This document shows, in pieces, positions 1-12,292 of a stretch of 64,000 bases of DNA (within the stretch, counting starts at the first letter, position 1; every line of letters starts with the position of its first letter). The notes under the pieces are model-generated. The model did not search any database, was not told the origin of the DNA, and saw nothing but the letters and a program-made list of their open reading frames with translations. The translations under genes were made by a program, and so were the position numbers. Source of the stretch: Lentinus brumalis (Eukaryota > Basidiomycota > Agaricomycetes > Polyporales > Polyporaceae); contig MARA01000004.1 of NCBI GenBank assembly GCA_001792895.1, positions 1,116,001 through 1,180,000 on the forward strand, read 5' to 3'.

Positions 1-1332
1 CGTGTATCGATCTCGTCCTGTTCCTCGTCTTCAAAGACAACAACTTACACTTCGCACCGTGAGCCCGTTCCACGGTTCTTCGCGTACGCGATATGCTCAC
101 CGAACGACGCGCACAGAGCCCTCACCCTCAGCAAACTGTACACGAACTCTCTCATGATGCTGTTCAATAACCGGACCCAGATGCGTCGCTTCAGGGGAGG
201 GGTTCATACGGGCGGCGGCCGGTTTTGGGTCGCCACTGAGGGCGCTGGCGAGATCGAGACTCGTTGCGAGGGGAGTGCCAGCTCTGAGAGCCGCGCAGCG
301 CCCCAGGAGTTCACTCTGAGGAAGCTTCCTAACGACGGGTCCCAGGTCGACGTCACCGCCGAAGGCCTGGACGACCTCTCTGACACAGTGCATAAGGCGG
401 CGGCACCGTGAATGTATCCTGCCGCTGCCAGTGTCTAGCCGTTAAACATGAGAAACACTCTGCGTCTCGGGAGGTCCGGGGTGTTGTGTCTGCCGTATAG
501 CCATCGACCGGGGGGATGCAAGGGTCGAATCAAGCCTGCTTGTCCGTTCCAGATTCGAGTCTTCCGCCAGACGCTCTCCGTCATGAATCTCGGCGTACAC
601 GGGCAGCATGCATGGGCTTATCGGCAACTTCTCAAGAACGGCGAATTCATAATCGGCGATGGCATTGAGAATTGAAGCGCCCCGAGGGCCGAAGGATGAT
701 TCTTGGGCGCAACATCGTGGCCCTCGAACTGAATACGACAGCGGAGTCGTTCAAGTCGGGCATGGTTCAGCGTCGCGCCCGGTGAGCATCTTGAACTTCG
801 TTGGCGGCTCCTTCTCCTCATGTGATGACCACCCTGAAAGAAAGCGGAAGAGGGCACCCAGAGGCACACGTGTACGTCGCACTGCTGGTTGTAGCTAGTA
901 CCTGTGTCCGACGGTTGGGTGCCGCATGAGGCCCTAGAGTAGTGATATGAGTGCTCAACAGAAGCTGATCCATGCCCTGCAAGAGTTCGAGAGATCAATC
1001 ACCCAGTGGTCATAAAAAACGCGGTGAATTATGGGCGTCGTCTGTAGGTAGTGATCACTGATATGCATGGTGAATCCTCGCGTTCGGACTGTAACGTGAT
1101 GGACATGACAGGCATGACGGTTGCTCGATGCGCCCAAGCAACTGGAGCCAGCTGGAGCCTTCTTCTGCTGCGCATATCGCGCTGGGAAGATCAGAATTGC
1201 TGGAAGATGGCACGCGGAACCACCGACTGGTGATGATTGGAATAGACCAAGCTCCCCAAATCCCGTCTGTCGCCCGCCGAAGACCCGGAGACATGGCTCC
1301 TTCACGGAGCGATCTACAATCCGCAACTAACA
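1..1332. other. no recognisable gene
   Basis: No product is recognised on either strand. A minus-strand frame at 97-393 (98 codons) has G/C-biased third positions like the real genes here and could be the 3' exon of a gene entering from the left. It shows no known motif, and an overlapping plus-strand frame is about as open. The rest holds only short open frames with no splice-compatible continuation that I could follow. Confidence 0.4.
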
Positions 1333-2569
1333 TCATGTCGCATTCGTGATGTGAGCTAGCAACATCTCGTCCACAGCCTTCGCAGCCTTGTCGACCTGCG
1401 CGAGGCACGAGTCGAACCACTTCCGCGAATCCTTGGCCTTCTTGTCTGCCGCCTTCGAGCCCTCGATGCTCAGTCTGCTCAACTCCTTCGCCAGATCTGT
1501 TTCCTGCAGCGCAGGAGGCATCAGGGTGGGGTCGGTGATGGTTCCATGGACCTGATGTATCGCTTCCGCGAGACCGGAGGCAGCAGCTGCAAGCGCGGGT
1601 GGCTTTTGTGGTGCATACAGCGTCGCTACGACCTCCTCCAGAGCGAGCACTACGGCATGTGACCGGGACGGAAGTGCATCCAATGCCGAATGGAGGCCTT
1701 CACTGCTTTCGACGGAGCTTGACAGGCCATTGAGTACATCTGATACAACCCGCTTGTGATAGAGGGTCGCGAAGCGCACAAGAGGTTGCACCTGACAGTC
1801 GGGAGGTTCAGCAATGTTGAGGGGAATGACGATTTTGCTGCAACGACTGACCTTCTTCGTGCGTTCTATCTCGACATCTGACATCTTCTTACTGGCCCCG
1901 AAACCCAGCTCGTCCCATTCATCGTCGAACTCATCACTCTCCGCCTCGTCCTCCCCCTCTCCAGAATCCTCGAGCATGGCGTTGATCTCCTCTAGAGAGT
2001 CTCCCATCATATCCCTGTCTGCTTTCCACCGCTTCTTCACCGCAGCCAGGTTGTCCACTGGGAGGTCGCGCCGTGCCTTTTCGACAAGGTCATGGACAGT
2101 TCCGGTACGCACGAGGTAGTCTTCTCCAGCGCTGTCCACAAACGTGCTTGCGAGCGCACGTACGGCCTCGCAGACTTCGCGTGCCAGCGAGCGAGCATCA
2201 GACGCAAGTGTGGCTCCGTGCAGGTCGAAAAGCGTTGCGCATGTCGCGAAGGAGGTGACCGAAGTCCCGAGGTCCTTTATGGGCGCAAGGGCAGCAGATG
2301 GTGCGGGAGCAGACGGTCGCAGCACAAGAGTGACCTTAGTTGTCGACGTGTAGATAAGAGTGAGCAGGGACTGAAAGTCCTTGAATAAGACTGCGCATGT
2401 CGGTCTGGAGTCAAGCAACGATAATTGGGTATCGGAGAAGGGTTGCTGGAGAGCATCGATGGCGGCGGAGCAGGTGTCCCGAAGTGCGCGGAGGGCAGCG
2501 AGGGCTGGAGGCTGGGCTCGGTCAGCGTGCGCATCAGCGACGACGAGTTGAGCTTGCCTGTCTCGATAT
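1333..2569 (-). CDS. GCIP / cyclin-D1-binding protein 1-like protein (5' end unresolved)
   Basis: The protein resembles the GCIP (Grap2 and cyclin-D interacting, CCNDBP1) family: a mostly alpha-helical protein with an N-terminal helical bundle, an acidic central linker (EDSGEGEDEAESDEFDDEWD, near residues 150-170) and a second helical half ending in a K/A-rich helix. The frame is open from 2569 down to the stop at 1333 and has no ATG in its N-terminal part, so translation must start in an upstream exon. A plausible 64-bp intron lies at 2570-2633 (GTGAGT donor, CTCAG acceptor). The first exon beyond 2633 was not identified. In animals the family binds D-type cyclins and HLH proteins; its fungal role is not established. 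Family assignment is moderately sure, the start is not. Confidence 0.6.
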
Positions 2570-2633
2570 CTGAGCTCATGATGGATGAAAGGAGACTCCA
2601 GAGTCTCAATGCAGCCGCCCGTTGCAAACTCAC

Positions 2634-3675
2634 TGCGGAGGTCGGTCCGGGACCCCGAGCAGGCCCAGGCAGGCCCTGTATGGCAACCTAGACGCCAAGT
2701 CGCGCTAACTCGGCGCAGGTGAACTTGAAGGAGCCGCGATTGATCATCAATTGTCTTTAGGACTCAGCTTGCAACATCCCTGTTCTGTGCCTCAAACTTG
2801 ACGTGTTCCTTTACCGGCTTGCGACACGCATCTGTCGTCTTCAGCTACTGATCCGCAACTGTCGGTGAGGACTGGTACCTGTGGATCCGGCTGTGATGCG
2901 TCCGCGGTGCATATCGCGACTTCTTGCATCGCCGTAACATGCATCCTATGCTTCTTTCTGCTTGCGAGTCCCGGCGACACCTCCCATCAAGATGGATGTG
3001 CATATGGTGAGCAAATCTCTGCCTGTCAAGGCGAAAATCTCACACGTGTCCTGGGGGCTGTTTGGAGCGATAGGTCTTGGTGCTCTCACGACGACGTCTG
3101 CCGAGTATGTAGCTATCTTCAAACATATCGTTTGGTGACGTCGGGGCCATACGGACACGTGTTGTGGTGAGTAACTCTGCGCGGTTGCTTATCATGGTTA
3201 GCTCTATCTTAATTTTGGGACTTACGAGTCAGTAGCTACAGATGAAGGAAGGCGCCACGGCTCTTCCACGACAAGATGCGGCCAGCGCGGCTTCGAGTGA
3301 TCACTTTTGCTCAGGATATACTATTGTGTCCGAGCGTTGTCGTAAAGCCGGGACTGCTTGCATGTCATGCTAATAGCGCCCTCAGTGCGCTTCGTGAACT
3401 GCGACCTGTCAGAAGACCCCACTGGGCACGCCCCTGGCGTTGTCGCCAACGACTATTGGGCGCACATCGTGTCAGCGCCGAAGGAGCTGCCGGCATGGTC
3501 CTACCCCCTGTGGGCGCACACGGTTTCGCCGATAACTATGGGGAGTACCCGCGGATGTAAAAATTTGGTATACGCCGAGGACCTTGGGAAACACTCCCTC
3601 GCCGCTCTATATGTAGCTGTGCCAGTCATAGGACTAGAAATCATTGGAAGGCAACGGACATCGCCCCACCTCAAG
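2634..3675. other. intergenic, unassigned
   Basis: This should hold the unlocated 5' exon of the GCIP-like gene and the promoter of the GMC oxidoreductase. A TATA-like CTATATG lies about 65 bp before the GMC start codon. Apart from one small ORF at 2992-3138, listed separately, no coding region is supported. Confidence 0.4.
2992..3138 (+). CDS. possible small hydrophobic protein, 48 codons
   Basis: ATG to TGA gives 48 residues with a basic, hydrophilic start followed by a hydrophobic G/A-rich stretch (WGLFGAIGLGALTTTSAEY), as in small single-pass membrane proteins. A second ATG lies five codons in. No family is recognised, no intron is needed, and a 48-codon frame can occur by chance at this base composition. 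It is listed only because of the membrane-segment pattern. Confidence 0.15.
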   Translation: MDVHMVSKSLPVKAKISHVSWGLFGAIGLGALTTTSAEYVAIFKHIVW

Positions 3676-6538
3676 ATGCACCTCATCGTCCTCGGCGCGC
3701 TCTGCAGCATTCTACCGTACGTGCTCTCTGCGGACACAGCAGGTACGTAGCAGATCATGTAGGCCATAGAGTTTTCAACTGACATCGCCTATCGCAGTGG
3801 CAGAGAAGACGTTTGATTATGTCGTAGTTGGCACGTCGCATTGGATACAGAGGGCGATCCGCATGCTGATTCAACCTCGTTAGGTGGCGGGCTAGCAGGC
3901 CTTGTCGTCGCGGCAAGACTAAGTGAAGACCCACGCGTAACAGTGGCAGTGATCGAAGCCGGCGCACACTACGTCGACGAACCGCTGATTGATACACCCG
4001 GTGGGTCCACATCCACAGCCTGCTCTACCCTATATCTGACATCTCGCTACCCACAGAGCAATTCGGCCAAGCTATCGGAAACCCAAAGTTTGATTGGAAC
4101 TTCGTGACCGCCCCGCAGTCTGGCCTCGACAATAGTGTCGTTTCGTATCCGAGGGGCAAGATGCTCGGAGGGTCCAGCGGCATCAACTTCATGGCTTGGG
4201 ATAGAGCGTCTGTCAAGGAGTATGATGCTTGGCAGGAGGTACGATACACATTCAGGTTACTCTTCGTGGGTGGTATACTGATAACAAGGATAGCTCGGTG
4301 CTAAAGGATGGAACTGGGAGACGCTGCTCCCATATATGAAGAAAGTCGAGACCGTCTCTGCCCCGACGTCCTCACAGCTGTTTCCAGGTGCTACAGAGAT
4401 CACAGAGGCCACTTTTGATGAGTACCACGGCAGAGTCGGGCCGCTTCAGGTGAGAGCATTCGTTTGCAATGCTATGTTACCACTAACGCTTCCCGCAGGC
4501 CTCGTACAACATCTTCTACACAAATGTGACGACCCCGTACGTCGAGACCGTGAATGGACTGGGCATCCCAACAAAGAGTGACCCCGTGGGTGACATGATG
4601 TGTTCCACGACATTGCTTCACAAGATTCAACGGCTTTGCAGTACAGGGGCAACGGAACCGGCATCTTCAACACCGAGTTGACAATCGATCGGACCCAGAA
4701 CCCCGGCAAGCGGACATATGCCGCCAATACATACTACCGCGGCGACAAGCCCAACTTGACTGTCTTTCTCGCTACACAGGTAGGACACTCATCTCACAAT
4801 GCGAAGCGAACTCACCGAGGGTACATGTACATCGTGCAACAGGCGACTAAGCTGAACTTCGCCAGCCACTCTTCTGCCGGGCATCTACGAGCCACCGGTG
4901 TGAACGTCGCCGCCGTAAATGCCACCGGCATCAACGGAACCATCACTGCGCGGAAGGAGGTTCTTCTTGCCGCAGGTGCGCACAGTCTGAATCTTAACCA
5001 CAGGACGAAGTTGATAAACAAATTCACAGGATCGATCCAATCGCCTCAATTGCTTGAACTCTCGGGTGAGTCAATAGTGTATCCCTGCAGTTTCGAAATT
5101 CCCTCACATATCTGAAGGAATCGGGAACAAGACCATCCTTGAGTCCTTAGGCATCAAAACTCTGGTTGACCTCCCTGGGGTGGGCGAAAACCTTCAGGTT
5201 AGCTGGACATGCCGTTCGCACACACACTATCGGTGTCTCATCTCTCGCTCCAGGACCATACCCTTCTCGCACAAGACTTCGAGATGCATGATGATATCTT
5301 CACATATGGTGAGCTGCCTGATGGTCTACGCTAATGGCGCGCTAAGACGTCTCGCAGATGAGCTCCGGAATAACGCGACCTATCTGGCGGAGCAAGAAGC
5401 AGAATAGTGAGTGACACTGGCAGGAGAGCGTTGCTATGATCAAGACCTTCTCGTTGCAGTGTCGCCAGTGGTACAGGGATCTTCGCATCGGCGTCGTTCG
5501 CCCTTACGTTCCCGACGGTGAAGTCAGTGGTCTCGAGTGAGGTGCTCGCATCATTGCGAGACAAGGCGGCGAAACTGGTTGCCTCCCCAGGGATCTCAGC
5601 ACTGACCAGGGCACAATACAAGCTGCAATCCGATTGGCTCGTTGGTGACGACGTTGCCTACCTGGAGTATATCATGTTCCCGACGGGAGGGAGGACGGCG
5701 GTTACCCCTACACCCGGTTCCGTGTACATCACCATTTGGGTGGGAATGATGGTACGCCTCGCTCGACCTTTTCCCTTCCTGCCCTGGCTCACGCGTTCCC
5801 TCCAATCCAGCATCCATTTGGTCGTGGATCAGTAGTACGTTGACCGTCACTTCTGTTCTCCAGAACCGCTCAAGTTCAAGCTTGGCAATCTTGTAGCACA
5901 TCAACTCTAGCAACCCCTTCGCGCAGCCGGTCATAGATCCTAGGTATCTCGGGAACGATGTTGGTAAGTGACATCAGCAAGGAACCTAGCCGCTTTGATG
6001 AAGCTATTAATCTTAGATACTCAACTCGCGCTTGAGAGCACCAAATTTGTAAGGAAGATCACCGAGAGCCAACCCCTGGCATCATATGTTGTCGGCCCTC
6101 ATGAACCATCCGCGAATGTTACAAGCGACGATGATTGGCTCAAGTGCGTGAAGGTCTCTCTGGATACTCATGGTTGTAGTGCGTTGACAAGTAGCTCAAG
6201 GTATATAAAAACGTTTTTGGGGACCATCTACCACCCTATGGGCACCGCGGCGATGCTGCCACGCCAGGTGGGAGGTGAGTGTCAATCGACATACACATTT
6301 AACGTACCGGCACTGAGATACTATCTTCCAGGCGTAGTCGACCCCGCTACGCTCAAGGTGTATGGCACAACCAACCTGCGCGTAGTCGACGCCTCAGTGA
6401 TACCGATGCTACTTGGGACCCATCCACAGGCGAGCATCTACGCGATTGCAGAGCGGGTGAGTGGTGTCGGTCTACGGCGCAGATCCTCGTGCTCATGACT
6501 TTGATCAGGCGGCGGACATGATTAAGGGCCTTGTCTGA
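3676..6538 (+). CDS. secreted GMC-family FAD oxidoreductase (aryl-alcohol oxidase / choline dehydrogenase-like)
   Basis: This is a glucose-methanol-choline oxidoreductase of about 600 residues. The ATG at 3676 opens a signal peptide (hydrophobic core LIVLGALCSILPYVLSA). The ADP-binding motif follows, VVVGGGLAGL, then a GMC signature (SYPRGKMLGGSSGINFMAWD), the AANTYY segment, SPQLLELSGIG, and the C-terminal catalytic region with both expected histidines (IYHPMGT and GTHPQASIYAIAE). At least a dozen short introns are needed and every junction restores family-conserved sequence, so I see no disabling lesion. One intron (3831-3883) has a GC donor and splits the Gly-rich motif. Such enzymes oxidise alcohols and release H2O2 for extracellular peroxidases in lignocellulose decay; the exact substrate cannot be read. 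Ends with TGA at 6538. Confidence 0.9.
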
Positions 6539-6697
6539 GTGCTGCACGGGTCGGACGGCAGGCTCGTTCGTTCTTTAGAGGGGCGGATAGTAGTACTACA
6601 TACAGACAAGCTTGAGTTCCTTGATCGCACACATGTGTCCACTAGTTATACAATAAGATACAAACTCGCAAAACACGAACGATAGCTGGGATGTAGA

Positions 6698-8006
6698 TCA
6701 TGAAGCAGTCACGGAGATGGAGGACGAACCCGAAGCCTGAGCAGGCTTCGCGCCAGACGCGCCCTTACTCCTTCCCCAACGGACATTAATCATCTCTCCA
6801 TCTATCTCGAGGCCGTTCGCCCAGGCTTGAGCCGCAGTCTCGGCCGATGCCCTGTCTTTCCAGTTCACGAAGGCGCATCTGGACAAGTACTGGTCAGCTT
6901 ACGAGAACATGGACATTGATCCTATCACGTACCTCGTCTTCGCGACATGGACAACGGACTTCAACTGTGACGGCTGCACCGAAGGCAACGATTTGAGCAC
7001 ACGTGTCCGTATGCTTTGCTCAGTGGAGGACGGCGACAAAGAGGATAGGAAAAGGGAGGTCTGAACAGGCGTCGTCAGCTGGTGATACGAACGCTGCAGG
7101 GTGGGCGAACGCACGATGCTCTGATCTTCAGGTGGCTGCAGCCCCATGTTAGTTGCGTTTATGTTCAATATCTTCTTGGCGACGGGATCGTTGCGGCCAT
7201 GATACCGATCCTGGATGTTTTGCTTTGACAGTTCATTCTGCACCGGGAGCTCGTGTCTTGAATGAAATCGTTGCATGAGGCTTTTGAGACGACAAGCGCA
7301 GAGCTGGCGTTGACAACATACCGATACGGACACTCGTCACCTCGCTTACATTCTCCCTTCGCAAAGAACGAGCAAAGATGTGGACGATTACGCTTGTAGT
7401 AGGGATCGGTGCGGGCAAGTTGCTTCAGCATCTCCTTCCCTGCGCTCGCCTGCCGACTGTTCACGTCCAATAACGACTTTGCACCATCGAGCTGCGTATG
7501 GTCAGGGAGTAGAACGCAATGTCAATGAATCTGACACGCACCTTGCTCTCCATGTTCTGTGCATAGTACTCCCGATTAATCTCGCTCGTTGGTGCTTCGC
7601 TCTCGACGCCTAGCGCAGTGTCCCGAACTTGCGTGGGCAGTCCGTATTCCAAGTCAAGCAGGCATGTCTGACAGACATTCTTGATCTTGGCGCACGTCTG
7701 ACAAATGACGGTAGTCTTGAACCTCATACCGGTGCCGGGGTTCCAACGGAAGACAGTGAAAGGACGAGCACATGTGCCACAAGAGCGTCCAAACTCTTGC
7801 TTGGACTACAGAAGCAGTCAGACAATAACCCCGGTCGTACAGAGACGAGCAGACGCACCATGCGAACGAACGCATTGTCACCCAGGCCTACAGTTCATGT
7901 CGGCTCATCTCCGAAGTGGCGGAAGTAAGGCTCACTCACATGTTTCGCAGAGGATGGGGAACTCGCTCTGCTCCCACCCAGCCTTGTTTATGTCAGACTT
8001 CGGCAT
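6698..8006 (-). CDS. SLT11: pre-mRNA splicing factor Slt11/Ecm2 (RBM22-like)
   Basis: Spliceosomal protein of the RBM22/Slt11 family, which contacts the U6 snRNA and intron in the activated spliceosome. From the N-terminus: FPILCETC begins the Cys-rich zinc region, followed by [25 protein letters not shown] finger follows ([18 protein letters not shown]), and a C-terminal RRM is recognisable from its RNP1-like strand ([20 protein letters not shown]) and the end [13 protein letters not shown]. The start is the ATG at 8006 because the conserved ETC region begins about 20 residues later. Several short introns separate these blocks. The gene is divergent from NPR2, with 427 bp between start codons. 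Family identification is firm; exact exon ends in the middle are approximate. Confidence 0.88.
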
Positions 8007-8433
8007 GTTGGAACGATCGTTTTGAGAAGTAAGGAGGAGCAGAGGCCCGGAGGTAGTGGACGTATGCAAATGAGCCTGTCCAGCTCTGTCCTGGTCCAGC
8101 TTGCTCACCGAGAGCATTACGAAACGTCTGCTTAGTCAGCCATCCAACCACGCCGGCGTCTACGGGGTACCACCAGGTCATCCCTTCCCTAATATCCAAG
8201 CATCGATGAGCCTATGTATGTGAGCATATTGTGCAATGTGAGCAGCATGAGTTTCATGTGCTGATTGAAAGCTCTGGCCAGAGCACGCGTGGAACGCGCT
8301 CCCGACGCGTAAGGCCCTCCTCTCTGCTACAGGGAATATGATAACAATGTCAATACGACACGTTCCAGACGGACTCTAGCGGACGCTGCAGACCGACTTC
8401 TGTCGAGACTACCGACGACCCGTTTCTCTCGCA

Positions 8434-10706
8434 ATGTCTTCCAATGGTGCCTCCTTCCTTCCCCGTCTGGAGTCTGTGTTTTATGCTGCATTCGATGTCG
8501 AACAAGGACCGAAGATAGTCTCACAAGTTCCCGAGGCCTTGATTGCTACCTCGTCTTCTTCTGGACATGCATCTGGAGCTTCCAGCACTACTCTGTTCAC
8601 TGCTTCACCTGCTTCTTCGACCCCTTCGCTCTCGGAGGTGGATCTCCCCTCATGCTCAGCATCTAGCTCCATGCTCTCTTCTCCCATCTCACAACGACTA
8701 GGAGCTAGGAGCATGCTATCCCCCGACAAATCTGGCAATTCTACAAACCGATTTCTTTTCAACTTCGACGACATTTCGAAGTATGTCATCCCGCCAAAGG
8801 CTTTGTGTGGTCGACTGGTCATCTGCGCAACCAAGAAGCACCAGATCCTCGGCTTCCCAGTGCGGCTGGACGATGAGTCCTACCCACGGAACTACTTCCT
8901 ATACAACGTCTGTTTCGTATTTGAGCGGACCGCCGACCTCAGCTGCTACGAGCCTGTAGCAAGAAAGGTCAGCCGAGTTCTGACGGCATGCGAGGTAGGT
9001 AATGTCGTGACAAAATACGACTTTCAACCATGTTGACCCTTACTTCAGAGGGAATCTGGATTTTTGTCCTCTCCTCGGAGTGCCCCAGCTGTCCATGCGA
9101 TACTCGAACAGCTATATGAGGATTTAAACTCATATTCCGAGACGTCCATCTCAATCGACCCATTCAATTCGATTGAACTGAAGATCTTTCCTTTCTATCC
9201 GAATCCTCCTCCCGTGAAGGACTGGATGGTACCTCTCGCCCTCATCAACCTTACAAATAGGATTGAACCCAATTGGGACCTGACTGTCGTGAAGGTAAGC
9301 TGGTTGAAGTGAGTGATTTGCGTTCTATTGTCCCTGATTGTTCTGCGATAGATTTGTCCATTCATCGACGGCATAAACCACATCAGCCGCATCGCGCGGC
9401 TCGCAAACTGCGACCCTAACCTCACGCGTCTCGCCATCTCGCATCTTCTGTGAGTGGCCTTCATCGTGCGTACTGCATGAGCTGACCGGACATCTTGCCC
9501 AGGTATTACCAGGTCATCATGATGATCGATATCTTCCAGTACTCGAATATGTACACCCTCCGTAAGAGCATGCAGTGGCTCGCGGACAAGGATCACATCA
9601 GGGACGAATGTGGACCATATGTCACGAAACCTGGTAAGCATCCAGTGTCACTGTGGCTCTTTTGTCCTCATTACCTTCGCAGGCTTCTCCATCCCGGACT
9701 GGCCGACACTGCTCCATCTGTACTCCCGCTTCAGGGCAGGTAAAACTGTCAGAGATTGGATGGAAGAGTACGACGTACATAAGCTCAATATCGACGTCAG
9801 ACGATTCACCAGCTTTGGTGTCATCAAAGTCAGTTCGCTCGCGCAGCGTGATGGTATCATGTTTGACCCTTAACAATAGGGGTTCCTGCGGCGGGTTCAT
9901 CGTTGGCCTGTCCTACTCTCAAGTCCAGAGCAAGCACAGGATAAGCGTCCTTCCATGGCCTCCCTTGGCAGGAAGCGCGGCAAGAGTTTTGCGTCGGCCA
10001 TGACGATCTCCACATCTACGGCCTCTCCCCCGACGGCCCGCACGGACCCTGAATCCCTACGCTCCCGCGGGCGCGTCCCAGAGGCCCAGCCCACTATCGC
10101 TTCGGTTGGAGCGGAGATAGTCCCGGCCTCTTCCTCAGCTTCTATCGCTACGATCGCACGACAAGCACCGACGCGTCGCGCGAGCGCAGCGGAAAGCTCT
10201 CTGGAGATGCTCCGCGGTCGCGACGGTCGCAAGCCGCTGCAGGACAGGGCGTATCAGACAATGTCACGCTTGTACGGTCGAGCGGAGGCCATAGCGCAGA
10301 AAGCTGCAGGCAAGCAGGATGATACGTTCTCCAAGGCAACACCGAGGGCGAGGAACATTGTATCGTCCTCCCCCGATGCTTTCGAAGCAAGAGGTCTGCC
10401 CGGGGCTGCCGGGGTATGACCTCGGACACACTCGACAGCGAGCAATCGAGCGGAGGGAGGTCGAACTTTCTCGGAGGTGGCAGACCGCGGATTTCCCATG
10501 AACATTCGACCGGCCACGGGCTTCTGCAGGGCCCGGCACAGTTTCCGCCAGACTTGTTGACAATGTTGGACGGCGAGCATCACACGGACGAGATCTCTAC
10601 AAGGTTTGAAGTCGGGTGGCCGATGCTGAGACAGTGGCTGTTCGCTGCGGGTGGTGCGCAGGAAGGGGACGAAGACTACGGCAGTATATCCATCATATAT
10701 CGATAA
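8434..10706 (+). CDS. NPR2: nitrogen permease regulator 2 (SEACIT/GATOR1 subunit)
   Basis: NPR2/NPRL2, a subunit of the GAP complex that restrains TORC1 at the vacuole when amino acids are scarce. The longin-type N-terminus is clear: FYAAFDVEQGPKIVSQVPE, then KALCGRLVICATKKHQILGF and NYFLYNVCFVFE. The middle exons (PWSYCS-like, IDGINHISRIA) follow the family. A long Ser/Ala/Arg-rich linker (about 9950-10500) precedes the conserved end, LDGEHHTDEISTRFEVGW and IIYR at the stop. One junction near 10380-10450 is unresolved: the linker frame ends at 10419 and the C-terminal frame opens at 10416, so a short intron or an indel joins them. The stop is 13 bp from the stop of RCL1, which is convergent. 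Confidence 0.9.
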
Positions 10707-10719
10707 GATGCGTGTACGC

Positions 10720-12200
10720 TCATGCTAGTGACCTGTTGGCGTTGATATAACCGACACCGTAGCAAGAGAACAAGAGGTCCGGCGTGTTTTGATCGGAGGG
10801 GTCTGCCGGGGCTATCTTGAATGCCGTACCAAAGGTCTCTTTGACGTCTCGCAGGAATTGTATCCTGCAACAGGGCATCAGCACCAGTGTGACCGGCAAG
10901 TGTGATCATCACTCACGTTCGAGTTGTCGGCTCGCCCAACCTACAGCGTCCTACGTCTTCGCTGCCGAGGACCATCATCAGGAGCACCAGCACTTGGTGT
11001 TGACGATCTATGCAGCCGCCCCGCTTGATTTCTGTTAGAAGAGCTCTTGAAGCCTGCAGGGCGATATCTTCTGGAGGTACACCTGGTTGAGAGATGGCTT
11101 CGGCGCAGTGCATAGCACCTGTCGTTGACTCGGAGAGCAAGGTCAACGCATAGCCTGGCGACCTAGAGATCTCGTGAGCATCTTGGATTGAAACGTACTT
11201 CTCAAAGGCCTCACTTTCCGCTGTCTTCCCCCTTGTATACGTCGGAGTAGAGGTAGATGTCGGGGATGTAGCGGTTGAGGACGGAACGCGAGGCCTCGAT
11301 CATCCTATTTGAGAACTGGGGATTGACGCGGACGGCATGTCTGATATGTGTGAGTTTTGCATTCGTACATGCCAAACTCCTTACACTCACGAAATGCCTC
11401 TTATCCTCTTGACTTTGCCGGGATCCACGAAGTTTATTGTCTTGACTTGTCTGACTATCGGGCACAGAAACTGCACTTCTCCTCCTCCTTGTGGAGGGCT
11501 ACCCGCTTCTTGATCTGAATGGACGTATTAATACTCGGGATTGCGTCCTCAAGTGAATCACATACCCGGAGTTCCAGACCTTCGGACACACCAAACAGTT
11601 GCATATGCGGCAGCGTGACGGTACGAATGATGTCCACCTTGGTAGTCGCAATCCGGTCAGTGCGCGGTGGAAGAACATATGCGGAGTAAGGACTCACAGA
11701 GAGGTCATTGTCATCCGTAGTGATTCCCCGCAGAGTGAGCTGCAGCGGTTTCTTCGCGAATGGGGCGAGCATGACGATGGGCTCGAGGAAATATCCGACA
11801 GAGCGAGACAATGGGCAATCATGAACAACGGAGCCTCCCGCAATAATTCCGGGCTTGAGCAGGATGGCGGTACCTGACGCGAAATGAGCATTGCGAACAC
11901 AAAAGGAGAGGAGACCACGCACCAGTAACCGATATCTCAATGATCGTGCCGTTCGTGACCCTTTCCAGCAACCTCAGCAAGCTAACCTCATAGTCTGATA
12001 CAGGTCATCCAACGTTTAGATACACTTGTGCGTTTGACATCAAAGCGTTGCGCACCTCGCAAACCAGGGTTCTTGTCGTCCGACCGAATCTTGTCTATGC
12101 GAACAGGCTTTCCACTCAGTATCGACAGAACGAGCCTATGCCTGAGGTATTGATGCCCGCTGAACTGCAGGATGGTAGGGGTTTGCGCCATTGTCACCAT
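10720..12200 (-). CDS. RCL1: RNA 3'-terminal phosphate cyclase-like protein Rcl1 (copy 1)
   Basis: Rcl1 acts with GTPase Bms1 in the SSU processome and is required for early 18S rRNA processing. Conserved blocks in order: SGKPVRIDKIRSDDKNPGLR, GSVVHDCPLSRSVGYFLEP, LTLRGITTDDNDLS, TLPHMQLFGVSEGLELR, GGGEV, NPQFSNRMIEASRSVLN, SESTTGAMHCAE, HQVLVLLMMVLGSEDVG, and the C-terminal SCYGVGYINANRS. The ATG at 12200 or the one three codons later (12191) starts it. About eight short introns fit. There is one problem. After IKKR the frame must shift by one base at the CCC run 11502-11504 (GGG on the coding strand) to reach GSPPQGGGEV, so either a base is missing from the consensus or this copy carries a frameshift. 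A second, broken copy lies about 6 kb away. Confidence 0.85.
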
Positions 12201-12292
12201 GAGGCTGCGCGAGGCCGAGAAAGCAAGAAAGCAAGAGGGAACTGCAAGGTTTGACCAAAAGACAATTCTCGATCAAACAGTTTGAGACGCCC
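11580..12292 (-). repeat. duplicated RCL1 5' block, copy 1
   Basis: Matches 17520-18238 in the same orientation. From about 11739 to 12278 (roughly 540 bp, with exons, introns and promoter) I see only about two differences. Between 11580 and 11735 there are around ten or more, and beyond that toward the gene's 3' end the copies are strongly diverged with indels. Homology stops about 90 bp upstream of the start codon. Confidence 0.9.

Noticed and set aside
4586..4641. Apparent frameshift in the GMC oxidoreductase
   Set aside because: A GTGGGT donor and TTTGCAG acceptor remove exactly this stretch and restore SDPYRGNGTGIFNTELTI, so it is an intron.
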